Origin: Streptomyces megasporus
GTDB lineage: Bacteria; Actinomycetota; Actinomycetes; Streptomycetales; Streptomycetaceae
NCBI RefSeq assembly: GCF_000718985.1
Contig: NZ_JODL01000035.1
Span: forward strand, 1-39,727
Length of the DNA: 39,727 bases
Direction of reading: 5' to 3'
In this document: positions 26,900 to 33,437 of the stretch, piece after piece
How positions within the stretch are numbered: the first letter of the stretch is position 1
Layout of the letters: each line of letters begins with the position of its first letter
The notes under the pieces: generated by a model
Told to the model about the DNA's origin: nothing
The model's input: the letters and a program-made list of their open reading frames with translations, nothing else
Databases searched by the model: none
Program-made: the position numbers and the translations under genes

Positions 26900-27793
26900 A
26901 TGTCCCTGCCCACGCTGTCCGTGATCGTCCTGAACGTGGTCCTCACCGCCTCCTTCGCCCATCTGCTCGTCCGGCGCTTCCTGGCGCACCGGCGGCTGCC
27001 GCGCCCACCCGACGGGCGACCGCCGGACCTGTACGAGGTGGCCTTCCTGGCGGGCGGTCCGGGTCGGGTGGCCGACACCGTGATCCGTGCGATGCACCAC
27101 GACGGCCGGGTCGGCCTGGACGAGCACGCCCGGGTGTATGTGAGGCGGGCCGAGGCGCACAACCCGGTGGAGCGGGAGTTGCTCACCCTGTGCGGCCCCG
27201 GCCAGGGGCTCCGGGTGCGCCGGCTGCGCCCGGCACTGGCTCGTTCCGCGCCCGTGCGGGCGTACGGTGACGCGCTCGTGCGGCGCGGTCTGCTGTACCG
27301 GCCGGAGGACCACCGACGGTGGCGCCGTGCCTGTCGCGCCCACCTCGCCGTCTGCGCCACCGTTCTCGTCGCGGTGGTCCTGTCGGCGGCGATCGGTGTC
27401 GACACGGCACGAGCCCCGGCGGGGTACGCACTGGTGTCGGCCCTCCTGACGGCGGTCGCCGTCCGCTTCCTCCGTCCCGACAGGAGCCTGGCCGGCCCGG
27501 CGGGCCGCGCCTGTCTGCGCGAGCACTCCGCACGGTGGCGGAAGCACGGCCCGGCGGGTGCGGTGGCCGTCGGAGGGACGAGGGTGATGACGGGTGCGGA
27601 CGAACTCGCCCTGCGGAACGAACTCCGCTGGGCGGCGGGGGCCGCCGCCTCCGCTCCCGGGTCGCCGGACGGCGGCTCCGGCTCCCCGTGGCACGGCTCC
27701 GGCCATGGATGCGGCTGGGGCGACTCGTCGGACGGCGGAGGCGGTTCCGGGGGCGGCTGTGGCGGTGGGGGCGGCTGCGGCGGAGGCACCTGA
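26900..27793 (+). CDS. TIGR04222 domain membrane protein with Gly/Cys/His-rich tail
   Basis: A 297-residue membrane protein, ATG 26900 after GGAGGGG, 21 bases after the SCO6045-like gene. An N-terminal membrane segment (LSVIVLNVVLTASFAHLLV) is followed by the TIGR04222 hallmark LYEVAFLAGGPGRVADTVIRAMHHDGRV. Two central membrane segments (about 150-192: LAVCATVLVAVVLSAAIG and AGYALVSALLTAVAVRFL) follow. The last 48 residues are a low-complexity tail: SPWHGSGHGCGWGDSSDGGGG, then GSGGGC and GGGGGC, ending GGGT. It has three cysteines and two histidines with almost nothing but Gly/Ser around them. The tail could be the substrate of the DUF692 enzyme or a metal site; this is my inference. Confidence 0.85.
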   Translation: MSLPTLSVIVLNVVLTASFAHLLVRRFLAHRRLPRPPDGRPPDLYEVAFLAGGPGRVADTVIRAMHHDGRVGLDEHARVYVRRAEAHNPVERELLTLCGPGQGLRVRRLRPALARSAPVRAYGDALVRRGLLYRPEDHRRWRRACRAHLAVCATVLVAVVLSAAIGVDTARAPAGYALVSALLTAVAVRFLRPDRSLAGPAGRACLREHSARWRKHGPAGAVAVGGTRVMTGADELALRNELRWAAGAAASAPGSPDGGSGSPWHGSGHGCGWGDSSDGGGGSGGGCGGGGGCGGGT

Positions 27794-27886
27794 CGGCGGG
27801 CACCCCGTCGAACCCCACGCCGCCTCCCGTATCGGATGGCGAACACCCCTTGGCACTTCACACACACGGCCGGATAAGAACCACCC

Positions 27887-28699
27887 ATGTGGGTGCTCTT
27901 CCTCCTGGCCGCGTGGGGTGTGGCGCTGGCCTCGATCGTCCGGTTGTGCCGGGTGGTGCGGATCGCCGACGCGCCCGCGCCGTCCACCGACACCACCCGC
28001 GTCCTGACCCTGTACGAGACGGCGTTCCTCGCGGGCGGCCCCGAGCGGGTCACCGATCTCGCCCTGGTGTCCATGGCCCGCCGGCGCCGTCTGCTGCTCG
28101 CCCACACCGGCTGGGCGACCGTCGTCGACCCGCGCGGCGGTGACGACATCGAGTGTTCGGTCGTCACCGCCATCGGACCGGGAGGTCAGTCGCCGGTTGC
28201 GGCGGTCCGCGCCGCCGTGGCCGCCGCGGAGGCCGTGCGCGCGCTCGGCGAGCGACTGGCCGCGGCCGGGCCGGCGGTGCCGTCCGCGACCCGCACGGCC
28301 GTCGCCGCCGGCGTCCGCCAGGCGCGGCTCGCGGCCGTCGTGGTGGTGGCCGTGGCGGTGGTGGCGGTGCTGCTCCTGCCGGAGGAGGCGGACTTGGGCG
28401 CGGCGGTCGCCTGGTTCGCGCTGCCGTCGGCGTTGACCGTGAGCTGCCTGGCCATCGTGCGCTTCGAGGTGGGCCCGCGCGCCCCGTGGGCCTCCCCCGC
28501 CGGGCAGTCACGGCTGCGCGCCGCCGCGGAGGCCGCTCGGGGCACCACCGTCGAGGTCTCCGGAGCCCCCGGCCCGTACGACGGCCTCGGCGACCACGCC
28601 CTGCTCACCGTCCTGGCCCTGCGCGGCCCGTCCGCCTTGGCCGACCCGACCCTGCGCGCGGCACTGCGCGCCGACACCTCCCCGCACCGAACACCCTGA
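27887..28699 (+). CDS. TIGR04222-like membrane protein without the Cys tail
   Basis: A 270-residue paralogue of the preceding protein. It has an N-terminal membrane segment (WVLFLLAAWGVALASIVRLC), the motif LYETAFLAGGPERVTDLALVSMARRRRLLL and two central membrane segments (LAAVVVVAVAVVAVLLL and VAWFALPSALTVSCLAIV). The C terminus (GDHALLTVLALRGPSALADPTLRAALRADTSPHRTP) has no Gly/Cys run. It starts 93 bases after the previous gene, at ATG 27887, which follows TAAGAA by 6 bases, with TTGGCA further up (27850). It may therefore have its own promoter. Function unknown. Confidence 0.8.
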   Translation: MWVLFLLAAWGVALASIVRLCRVVRIADAPAPSTDTTRVLTLYETAFLAGGPERVTDLALVSMARRRRLLLAHTGWATVVDPRGGDDIECSVVTAIGPGGQSPVAAVRAAVAAAEAVRALGERLAAAGPAVPSATRTAVAAGVRQARLAAVVVVAVAVVAVLLLPEEADLGAAVAWFALPSALTVSCLAIVRFEVGPRAPWASPAGQSRLRAAAEAARGTTVEVSGAPGPYDGLGDHALLTVLALRGPSALADPTLRAALRADTSPHRTP

Positions 28700-28740
28700 A
28701 GCCCGACGTCCGTTGTGCTGCTCGGAGGCCCGGCTCGGCC

Positions 28741-28920
28741 CTATCCCGCCGCGAGCGCCACGAACGCCGCCCACCCGTCCCGGCCGATGCGCAGCACCGG
28801 CCCGTCGCCCGCGGCCTTGGAGTCCCGCACGTACACGGCGTCCGAGCCGACGGCCACCTCCACGCAGTCGCCGCCGCCCGATCCGCTGTGGCTGCTCTTG
28901 AACCAGTGCAGCCCGTCCAC
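28741..28920 (-). CDS. DUF397 domain-containing protein
   Basis: A 59-residue protein made of one DUF397 domain: LHWFKSSHSGSGGGDCVEVAVGSDAVYVRDSKAAGDGPVLRIGRDGWAAFVALA. GTG 28920 has AAGGAG 8 bases upstream. DUF397 proteins are small partners of XRE/DUF5753 (WhiJ/AbaA-like) regulators in Streptomyces, and this one follows a second DUF397 gene and such a regulator on the same strand. At DNA level its 3' half is nearly the same as the broken copy at 31692-31847, a sign of local duplication. Confidence 0.9.
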   Translation of the reverse strand: MDGLHWFKSSHSGSGGGDCVEVAVGSDAVYVRDSKAAGDGPVLRIGRDGWAAFVALAAG

Positions 28921-28931
28921 GCTGTAGCTCC

Positions 28932-29135
28932 TTACCTTACGAAGGCCACGAACGCGGCCCACTGCTCCTGGCTGGTTCGCAGTACTGGCCCGTCACCCAG
29001 GTCCTTGGAGTCTCGTACATATACGGCGCCGAGGTCGGTGGCCACCTCCACGCAGTCGCCACCACTCGTTCCGCTGTAGCTGCTCTTGAACCAAGCCAGT
29101 TCGGCGGGCTGAGTGGCGTAGTGGTCGGTGCTCAT
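28932..29135 (-). CDS. DUF397 domain-containing protein
   Basis: A 67-residue DUF397 protein (LAWFKSSYSGTSGGDCVEVATDLGAVYVRDSKDLGDGPVLRTSQEQWAAFVAFV). Its ATG overlaps the stop of the upstream XRE gene as ATGA, so the pair is translationally coupled. This is the standard arrangement of a WhiJ-like regulator and its DUF397 partner. It diverges clearly from the neighbouring DUF397 at 28741, so the two are not a recent duplication. Confidence 0.92.
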   Translation of the reverse strand: MSTDHYATQPAELAWFKSSYSGTSGGDCVEVATDLGAVYVRDSKDLGDGPVLRTSQEQWAAFVAFVR

Positions 29136-29998
29136 AGCTCCCCTACCATGCGTTCGATGAGGCGCGAAGACTCCTCGGTGTTGAGGGCCTGCGTGCGCAG
29201 CATCCCATACCGCAGCCAGAACTCGCTGACCTCGGCCCGTTCTGACCTGACGGTCACAACATCCTGCGCCTCGACGTAGACATGTTGTCTACGGTCCACC
29301 GACTCCAGCAACACCATGGGTCCGTTGAGTCCGCTATGGGCACCCCCGGCGTTCGGCATGACCTGAAGCTCGACGTTCCGCCTCTGACAACACGACAGCA
29401 GGTGGTTCAACTGCTCGCGCATCACGGCGTTGCTACCAACCACTCGTCGGAGCGCGCCTTCCTCCACGATGAACACAAAGATCATGGGCGGGCTCTTGCG
29501 AGTCAGCAGAGCCTGACGTGCAAGGCGGGCCGCTACACGTTGTTCGATGGTCTCCTCGTCCAGCGGAGGGAAATGAGCTTCGAGCAGCGCTTGTGCGTAG
29601 GCTTCAGTCTGCAACAGTCCGGGGATCAGCAGAGGGTCGTAAGAGAACCTGCTCAGCGCCTCTGCCTCCAGCAGCGCGAAGTTGCGGAAGAAGCGGGGTA
29701 GTTTGGCTCGGTCCACCTCGTCCTGGAGGACTTCCAAGGCTCCCCGCGCCTCCAGCACCCGGTCCGCCGCCGCTGTGAACGCGGCCTTCGCCGGCCGCCG
29801 TCCCTGTTCGACCGAGGCGACCTGCTCCAGCGAGTAGCCGATGGCCTCACCGAGTTGCTGCTGGCTCAATCCGGCCTGCTTGCGCAGGTGTTGAAGCAGC
29901 CTGCCGTAGGCCGACCACACACCCGGCAGTTCGCTGCTCTCCTCCTTCTCCTTCGTCCGCACCGCGCGACCGTTCCGCGTGTCCCGCACCGCCCTCAC
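29132..29998 (-). CDS. XRE family regulator with DUF5753 (WhiJ/AbaA-like)
   Basis: A 288-residue cytoplasmic DNA-binding protein. The N-terminal helix-turn-helix is at about 31-75 (YGRLLQHLRKQAGLSQQQLGEAIGYSLEQVASVEQGRRPAK), followed by the DUF5753 domain (LEAEALSRFSYDPLLIPGLLQTEAYAQALLEAHFPPLDEETIEQRVAARLARQALL, and later EVSEFWLRYGMLRTQALNTEESSRLIERM). Homologues control development or antibiotic production together with DUF397 proteins, which may act as small modulators. GTG 29998 follows GGAAGGAC closely; GTG 29989 is an alternative. GC is lower than in the flanking genes. A CCGTACAA direct repeat lies 113 bases upstream. Confidence 0.93.
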   Translation of the reverse strand: MRAVRDTRNGRAVRTKEKEESSELPGVWSAYGRLLQHLRKQAGLSQQQLGEAIGYSLEQVASVEQGRRPAKAAFTAAADRVLEARGALEVLQDEVDRAKLPRFFRNFALLEAEALSRFSYDPLLIPGLLQTEAYAQALLEAHFPPLDEETIEQRVAARLARQALLTRKSPPMIFVFIVEEGALRRVVGSNAVMREQLNHLLSCCQRRNVELQVMPNAGGAHSGLNGPMVLLESVDRRQHVYVEAQDVVTVRSERAEVSEFWLRYGMLRTQALNTEESSRLIERMVGEL

Positions 29999-30470
29999 GT
30001 CCTTCCCTCCCTGAACGCACCCGCCCGTCCACTCCCCGGCGGCTCCCGTCGTCCGTCACCGCCGGGGTCATGCACAACGCGGCCTGCGAGGGCCTGGGCA
30101 CGGCCCGGAATCCGTACAACGCCCGTACAAGGCCCCCGTTGCAAGGCGCGCACCCCAACCCAAGGCCCCCTGCCCGCCCATGCCCCGTCGCCCGTCGATC
30201 GGGAAGCCCAAATCCGGCCGGAGTGGAGCGACTTCCCTGCGCCCTCGTCCGGCTCCCTCGCTTTCCTGCACGCGGTATCGAGGAAAGGGAAATGGCACTC
30301 TCGTCCGAGCCCTCACCCCATCGGGCGTCTCGGAACACAACCACCCGGCCCGCCGACGCTCTTGGTGCAGGCATCGACGGCATACCCCGATCGTGGCCGG
30401 AAAACGTCCGCTTCGTCCGCTCCGACCGAGGAAAGGATGCGCTCGTCACTCAAAGCGACGAGGGGGTTGC
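29999..30470. other. Divergent intergenic region with repeat element
   Basis: This 472-base gap separates the XRE gene (leftward) from the coiled-coil gene (rightward). I see no gene in it. It holds the CCGTACAA pair at 30112-30130 and, near 30459-30466, the AGGGGG ribosome site of the next gene. A short frame starting at 30070 encodes an unremarkable Pro/Arg-rich sequence and is discounted. Confidence 0.5.
30111..30132. promoter_or_regulatory. CCGTACAA direct repeat, locus 1
   Basis: CCGTACAA occurs at 30112-30119 and 30123-30130, an 11-base period, preceded by GGCACGG at 30097-30103. Almost the same arrangement is at 32093-32110 upstream of the decayed XRE copy. It reads TTGTACGG on the regulator strand. 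Confidence 0.6.
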
Positions 30471-31622
30471 GTGGGGTTCGGGCAAGAGTGGAAACAGCGC
30501 TTCGAGGAGAAGCTCGGCGCCTGCGACGGAAAGCTCGACGACATCGGCCGGGAAGTCGCGGCGGTCCGTGCGGCACTCACCGAGGCGGCCGGCAAGCCGC
30601 CGCCGCAACCGTTGGACCAGGAGCTCTACAAACTCCGGGAGGCGGTCTCCACCGGAACCATGATCCTGCGGGAGGAGAACCGGGAGCTGCGCCGACGGCA
30701 GGAGAAAATGCTCGGCGATCTGAAGGACCTGCGCCTGGAGGTCACCGGTGGCCGGGCCGGGGTGCACCCACCGTCCACTCCGGTTCCCCTCGAAGCCGAC
30801 GCGGCCGGAAGCGAAACAGGGGAGGCGGCGGTGGATCCGCCGCCGGACCCGTCGAACGAATCCCCCGAAACACAGGACGACCACCGACAGGAGCAGTACG
30901 TGGAGCAGCGGCAGGACGGCGACCGGCGGGATACTGAGAACGGTGTCCCGGAATCCCCGGACGGAGCGGGTCTTCACGGGGAGACCACGAAGGCGCCGGA
31001 CGAGGAGCGCGTGAGAAGGGTGAAGGAGGCCGCAGAGCGGGCTCTCCGACACCACTCCCCCACCTACGGCGCTGACCACTCCGCGGCACCCTCGGGAGGG
31101 AACGGCCCTCGGCCCTCCGACACCCACACGGCCGTGGACGGGGTCGGGGACAGAGGCGAGCGGCGGCCGGAACATGGCCGTCAGACGCCCCGAGACCCAC
31201 TGATGGAGCACGCGGAGCTGCTGCTGGCCGCCGCCGGGGTGTCGCGCGCGGAGCTGATCTGCCACCGCGACGCCTGGGAATTCCTGCTCGTACAGGTCGC
31301 CCGGCACCCGCGCTTCCGCGTCCCGGACTCGGTCGAGAGCCTGGCAGGGGGAAGGGTGCGGACCCACCTGTCCGGACCGTCCCTCATCGCGGCCCTGATC
31401 AGTCTGTGGGAGACCCGCGGTGCACCGAGCGCGACGGTGGACGCGGACTGGGCGCTGGCCGTCAGGTTCTACGACCGCATCCGGGAGCGGCTGTCCGAGG
31501 CCAAACCCGGTGACGGCCGCCGTACCGTCCACATCGTCCTGGACGACGGAACCGAACCGGAGGAGGCCGAGGCGTCCGGTGATGTCCCCGGGAGTTCCGG
31601 AGATGAGCCGGACACGGAGTAA
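30471..31622 (+). CDS. Unrecognised coiled-coil protein with conserved C-terminal domain
   Basis: A 383-residue protein I do not recognise. GTG 30471 has AGGGGG about 5 bases upstream. Residues 1-90 are helical and likely a coiled coil (WKQRFEEKLGACDGKLDDIGREVAAVRAAL, then LYKLREAVSTGTMILREENRELRRRQEKMLGDLKDLRLEV). Residues about 95-245 are polar, acidic and low complexity. Residues about 246-355 look globular (LMEHAELLLAAAGVSRAELICHRDAWEFLLVQVARHPRFRVPDSVESLAGGRVRTHLSGPSLIAALISLWETRG, then VRFYDRIRERLSEA). There is no signal peptide or membrane segment. It is followed by a strong palindromic terminator and stands alone as a transcription unit. Confidence 0.7.
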   Translation: MGFGQEWKQRFEEKLGACDGKLDDIGREVAAVRAALTEAAGKPPPQPLDQELYKLREAVSTGTMILREENRELRRRQEKMLGDLKDLRLEVTGGRAGVHPPSTPVPLEADAAGSETGEAAVDPPPDPSNESPETQDDHRQEQYVEQRQDGDRRDTENGVPESPDGAGLHGETTKAPDEERVRRVKEAAERALRHHSPTYGADHSAAPSGGNGPRPSDTHTAVDGVGDRGERRPEHGRQTPRDPLMEHAELLLAAAGVSRAELICHRDAWEFLLVQVARHPRFRVPDSVESLAGGRVRTHLSGPSLIAALISLWETRGAPSATVDADWALAVRFYDRIRERLSEAKPGDGRRTVHIVLDDGTEPEEAEASGDVPGSSGDEPDTE

Positions 31623-31631
31623 CCCCACCCG

Positions 31632-31678
31632 CCCGTGCTGCCCCGGTCCGGATGGCATCCGGACCGGGGCAGCACGGG
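31632..31678. terminator. Terminator after the coiled-coil gene
   Basis: Perfect 22-bp arms (beginning CCCGTGCTGCCCCGG) flank a 3-base loop, 9 bases after the stop at 31622. It also lies at the end of the decayed leftward DUF397 copy and can act in both directions. Confidence 0.85.
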
Positions 31679-31691
31679 AGCGGGTTCGGTA

Positions 31692-31847
31692 CCGCTTCAC
31701 GAGCGCCACGAACGCGGCCCACTCGTCCCGGCCAACCCGCAGCACCGGCCCGTCGCCCGCGGCCTTGGAGTCCCGTACGTACACACGGCGTCGCGGTCGG
31801 CGGCCACCTCCACGCAGTCACCGCCGTCCGATCCGCTGTGGCTGCTC
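31692..31847 (-). pseudogene. Decayed DUF397 gene
   Basis: Read leftward, the sequence gives SSHSGSDGGDCVEVAADRDAV, then, after a two-base shift, YVRDSKAAGDGPVLRVGRDEWAAFVALVK. Both parts are clear DUF397, so an extra dinucleotide near 31781-31786 breaks the frame. The start and first residues are missing: the 5' end is joined directly to the remnant of an XRE gene at 31842. The 3' end runs on without its normal stop into the terminator. The DNA matches the DUF397 gene at 28741-28920 very closely. Confidence 0.85.
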
Positions 31848-32018
31848 CACCGAGGCCACCTGCTCGATGGAGCAGCCGATCACGTCCGCCGGCGACTACT
31901 GGGTCAGGCCCGCCCGTCCCCGGAAGAGGCGGACGAGTCTGCCGTAGGTGCTTCACCTTCTGGGAAGGTTGCCGCTGCCGTTCCCGGCGGACTTCACGCG
32001 ATCGTTGTTCCGGCCCAT
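31842..32018 (-). pseudogene. Decayed XRE/WhiJ-like regulator (5' fragment)
   Basis: From ATG 32018 (GGGGGAG upstream) the frame reads MGRNNDRVKSAGNGSGNLPRR and stops (TGA 31953). The same frame goes on as TYGRLVRLFRGRAGLTQ, a TAG at 31896, then SPADVIGCSIEQVASVEQ. This is the helix-turn-helix of an XRE regulator, equivalent to YGRLLQHL...YSLEQVASVEQ in the intact gene at 29132. It ends there, fused to DUF397 sequence through the shared bases GAGCAG. The whole DUF5753 part is deleted. Confidence 0.85.
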
Positions 32019-32090
32019 CTCGCTCCCCCTGGTCCGTTTCGGCGCACCCTCATGACGAACCGCGACGACACCGCCCAGGTCACAGGCACG

Positions 32091-32112
32091 GTCCGTACAA
32101 CCCCGTACAAGG
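32091..32112. promoter_or_regulatory. CCGTACAA direct repeat, locus 2
   Basis: CCGTACAA at 32093-32100 and 32103-32110 (10-base period), preceded by GGCACGG, matches the element at 30111. It lies midway between the divergent XRE remnant (32018) and the ATPase gene (32182), so it may serve either or both. Confidence 0.6.
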
Positions 32113-32181
32113 AGCGCGTTTCGCGCCACGTACGGCCGTCCGACCTGGTCTTTTCCCTCCGCACAACGACACGGTTGCGGC

Positions 32182-32709
32182 ATGGAACCGCAGACCTCCG
32201 CCACCGAACGGCTCGCCCACGTCGCGCACTTCGCCGTCCGTCTCAGCAGCACCGCACGGGGCATCCGGCTGGCGCGTCGATTCGCCGTCCAACAGTTCAC
32301 CGAGTGGACCGGCCTCCCGCACGTCTGCGACACCGCGCACGCCGTCGCCCTCGTCACGGACGAGTTGGCGGCCAACGCCGTCGCCCACGGCAGCCTCCCC
32401 GGTCGGAACTTCCGGCTGACGCTGCTCCTCCCGCCGTCCGAGCCCGGCGTCGTGCGGATCGAGGTGACGGACACCCGCCCGGAACGTCTCCCCCGCCACC
32501 CCGCCACCGGGCCGGTGCCGCCCGACGCGGTATCGGGGCGGGGGCTGCTCCTCGTCGCGGTGTACGCACGGCGCTGGGGATGCGAGGTGCGCGACGCGTT
32601 CACCAAGACCGTCTGGGCGGAGGTGCTCCTCCAGCGGTCGAACGCTTCACCGTCCTCTCCCACCGGGCATGCGCCGACGGAGGTCATCGGCCGCTCGCAC
32701 GAGGTGTGA
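32182..32709 (+). CDS. ATP-binding protein (HATPase_c_2, anti-sigma-factor-like)
   Basis: A 175-residue cytoplasmic GHKL ATPase of the RsbW/SpoIIAB-like type common in Streptomyces. The N box is LVTDELAANAVAHGSLPGRNF, the G1 box EVTDTRPERLP, and the G2 box VSGRGLLLVAVYARRWGCEV. A Ser/Pro-rich tail of about 25 residues follows. Such genes often stand divergent to WhiJ-like XRE/DUF397 pairs, as here, but the XRE and DUF397 genes next to it are both broken. ATG 32182 comes 6 bases after CACGGT, a weak leaderless -10 candidate. The partner sigma or anti-anti-sigma factor is not in the window. Confidence 0.88.
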   Translation: MEPQTSATERLAHVAHFAVRLSSTARGIRLARRFAVQQFTEWTGLPHVCDTAHAVALVTDELAANAVAHGSLPGRNFRLTLLLPPSEPGVVRIEVTDTRPERLPRHPATGPVPPDAVSGRGLLLVAVYARRWGCEVRDAFTKTVWAEVLLQRSNASPSSPTGHAPTEVIGRSHEV

Positions 32710-32728
32710 CGAGCAAGCCGACACCCCG

Positions 32729-33367
32729 TCACCCGGAAGCCTCCGGCGGCACGGGCAGCACCAGGGCACGGGCGAGGGCGACCGTGACCCGGCGGGCGTG
32801 GTCGGGCAGGTTCCGGGCGGCCCAGGCGGCGGCCGTCCCGAGGAAGTCGGCCAGGTCGCGCTCGGCTCCGGCGAGCAGGCGCCGCAGTTCACCGGCGGGC
32901 ACCTCGATCACGGGGCTGTCGTCCCGACCGGCGTCCACCGTCAGGCGGACCGTGTCGCCGATCCGTTCGGCGAGCGGGGAAGGGTCGTGGCCGAAGGAGG
33001 CCCGGTCGTCGCCGTCGAGGATTCGATGCCAGTCACCACGTTCTTCGAGTCCGTTGCAGCAGCCCGGCAGCAGGGTGGCGCCGGTGGCGGTGTCGGTGAC
33101 GCGCAGACCTCCGGGCGCGAAGAGGTCGTCCGTCGTGAGCAGTCCGTGTAGGAAGGCGCCAAGTGGGTCGGTAGGTCGTGCCGGGGGGCCGTCGGATTCC
33201 GGTTCGGCGTCGTTGCATTCGACGATGCGCATGACCGCCAAACCGATCTCGGCGGGGGTCAGCGCGCCGCTGAGCGGCATGAAATCGTACGGCTCGGTCT
33301 CGGCCACCGACCAGAAGGCGAAGTCGTCGGGAGCGTGGATCTCGAGGACGGGCTGCAACACGATCAC
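32729..33367 (-). CDS. Unrecognised conserved-looking protein
   Basis: A 212-residue soluble protein I do not recognise. GTG 33367 starts VIVLQPVLEIHAPDDFAFWSVAETEPYDFMPLSGALTPAEIGLAVMRIVECNDAEPE. CACACT ends 6 bases upstream, and there is no ribosome site, so a leaderless start is likely. The middle holds LGAFLHGLLTTDDLFAPGGLRVTDTATGATLLPGCCNGLEERGDWHRIL, and the C-terminal third is helical (VPAGELRRLLAGAERDLADFLGTAAAWAARNLPDHARRV). No signal peptide or membrane segment is present. It lies two genes from the Rhs operon and could be accessory to it, but nothing in the sequence proves that. Confidence 0.7.
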   Translation of the reverse strand: MIVLQPVLEIHAPDDFAFWSVAETEPYDFMPLSGALTPAEIGLAVMRIVECNDAEPESDGPPARPTDPLGAFLHGLLTTDDLFAPGGLRVTDTATGATLLPGCCNGLEERGDWHRILDGDDRASFGHDPSPLAERIGDTVRLTVDAGRDDSPVIEVPAGELRRLLAGAERDLADFLGTAAAWAARNLPDHARRVTVALARALVLPVPPEASG

Positions 33368-33437
33368 CCGTGGAGTGTGGGACAACTTCCTCCCCGTGGC
33401 ACAGTCCGATCCGGACGCGCGACCGCCGACTCCACCG

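Noticed and set aside
30070..30663. 197-codon frame covering the XRE/coiled-coil intergenic region
   Set aside because: It overlaps the better-supported coiled-coil gene out of frame and is Arg/Pro/Ser-rich without ribosome site or domain.
28741..32709. Toxin-antitoxin or phage origin for the XRE/DUF397 region
   Set aside because: No toxin-like small protein, integrase, att repeat or phage gene is present; the layout matches known WhiJ-like regulator modules.
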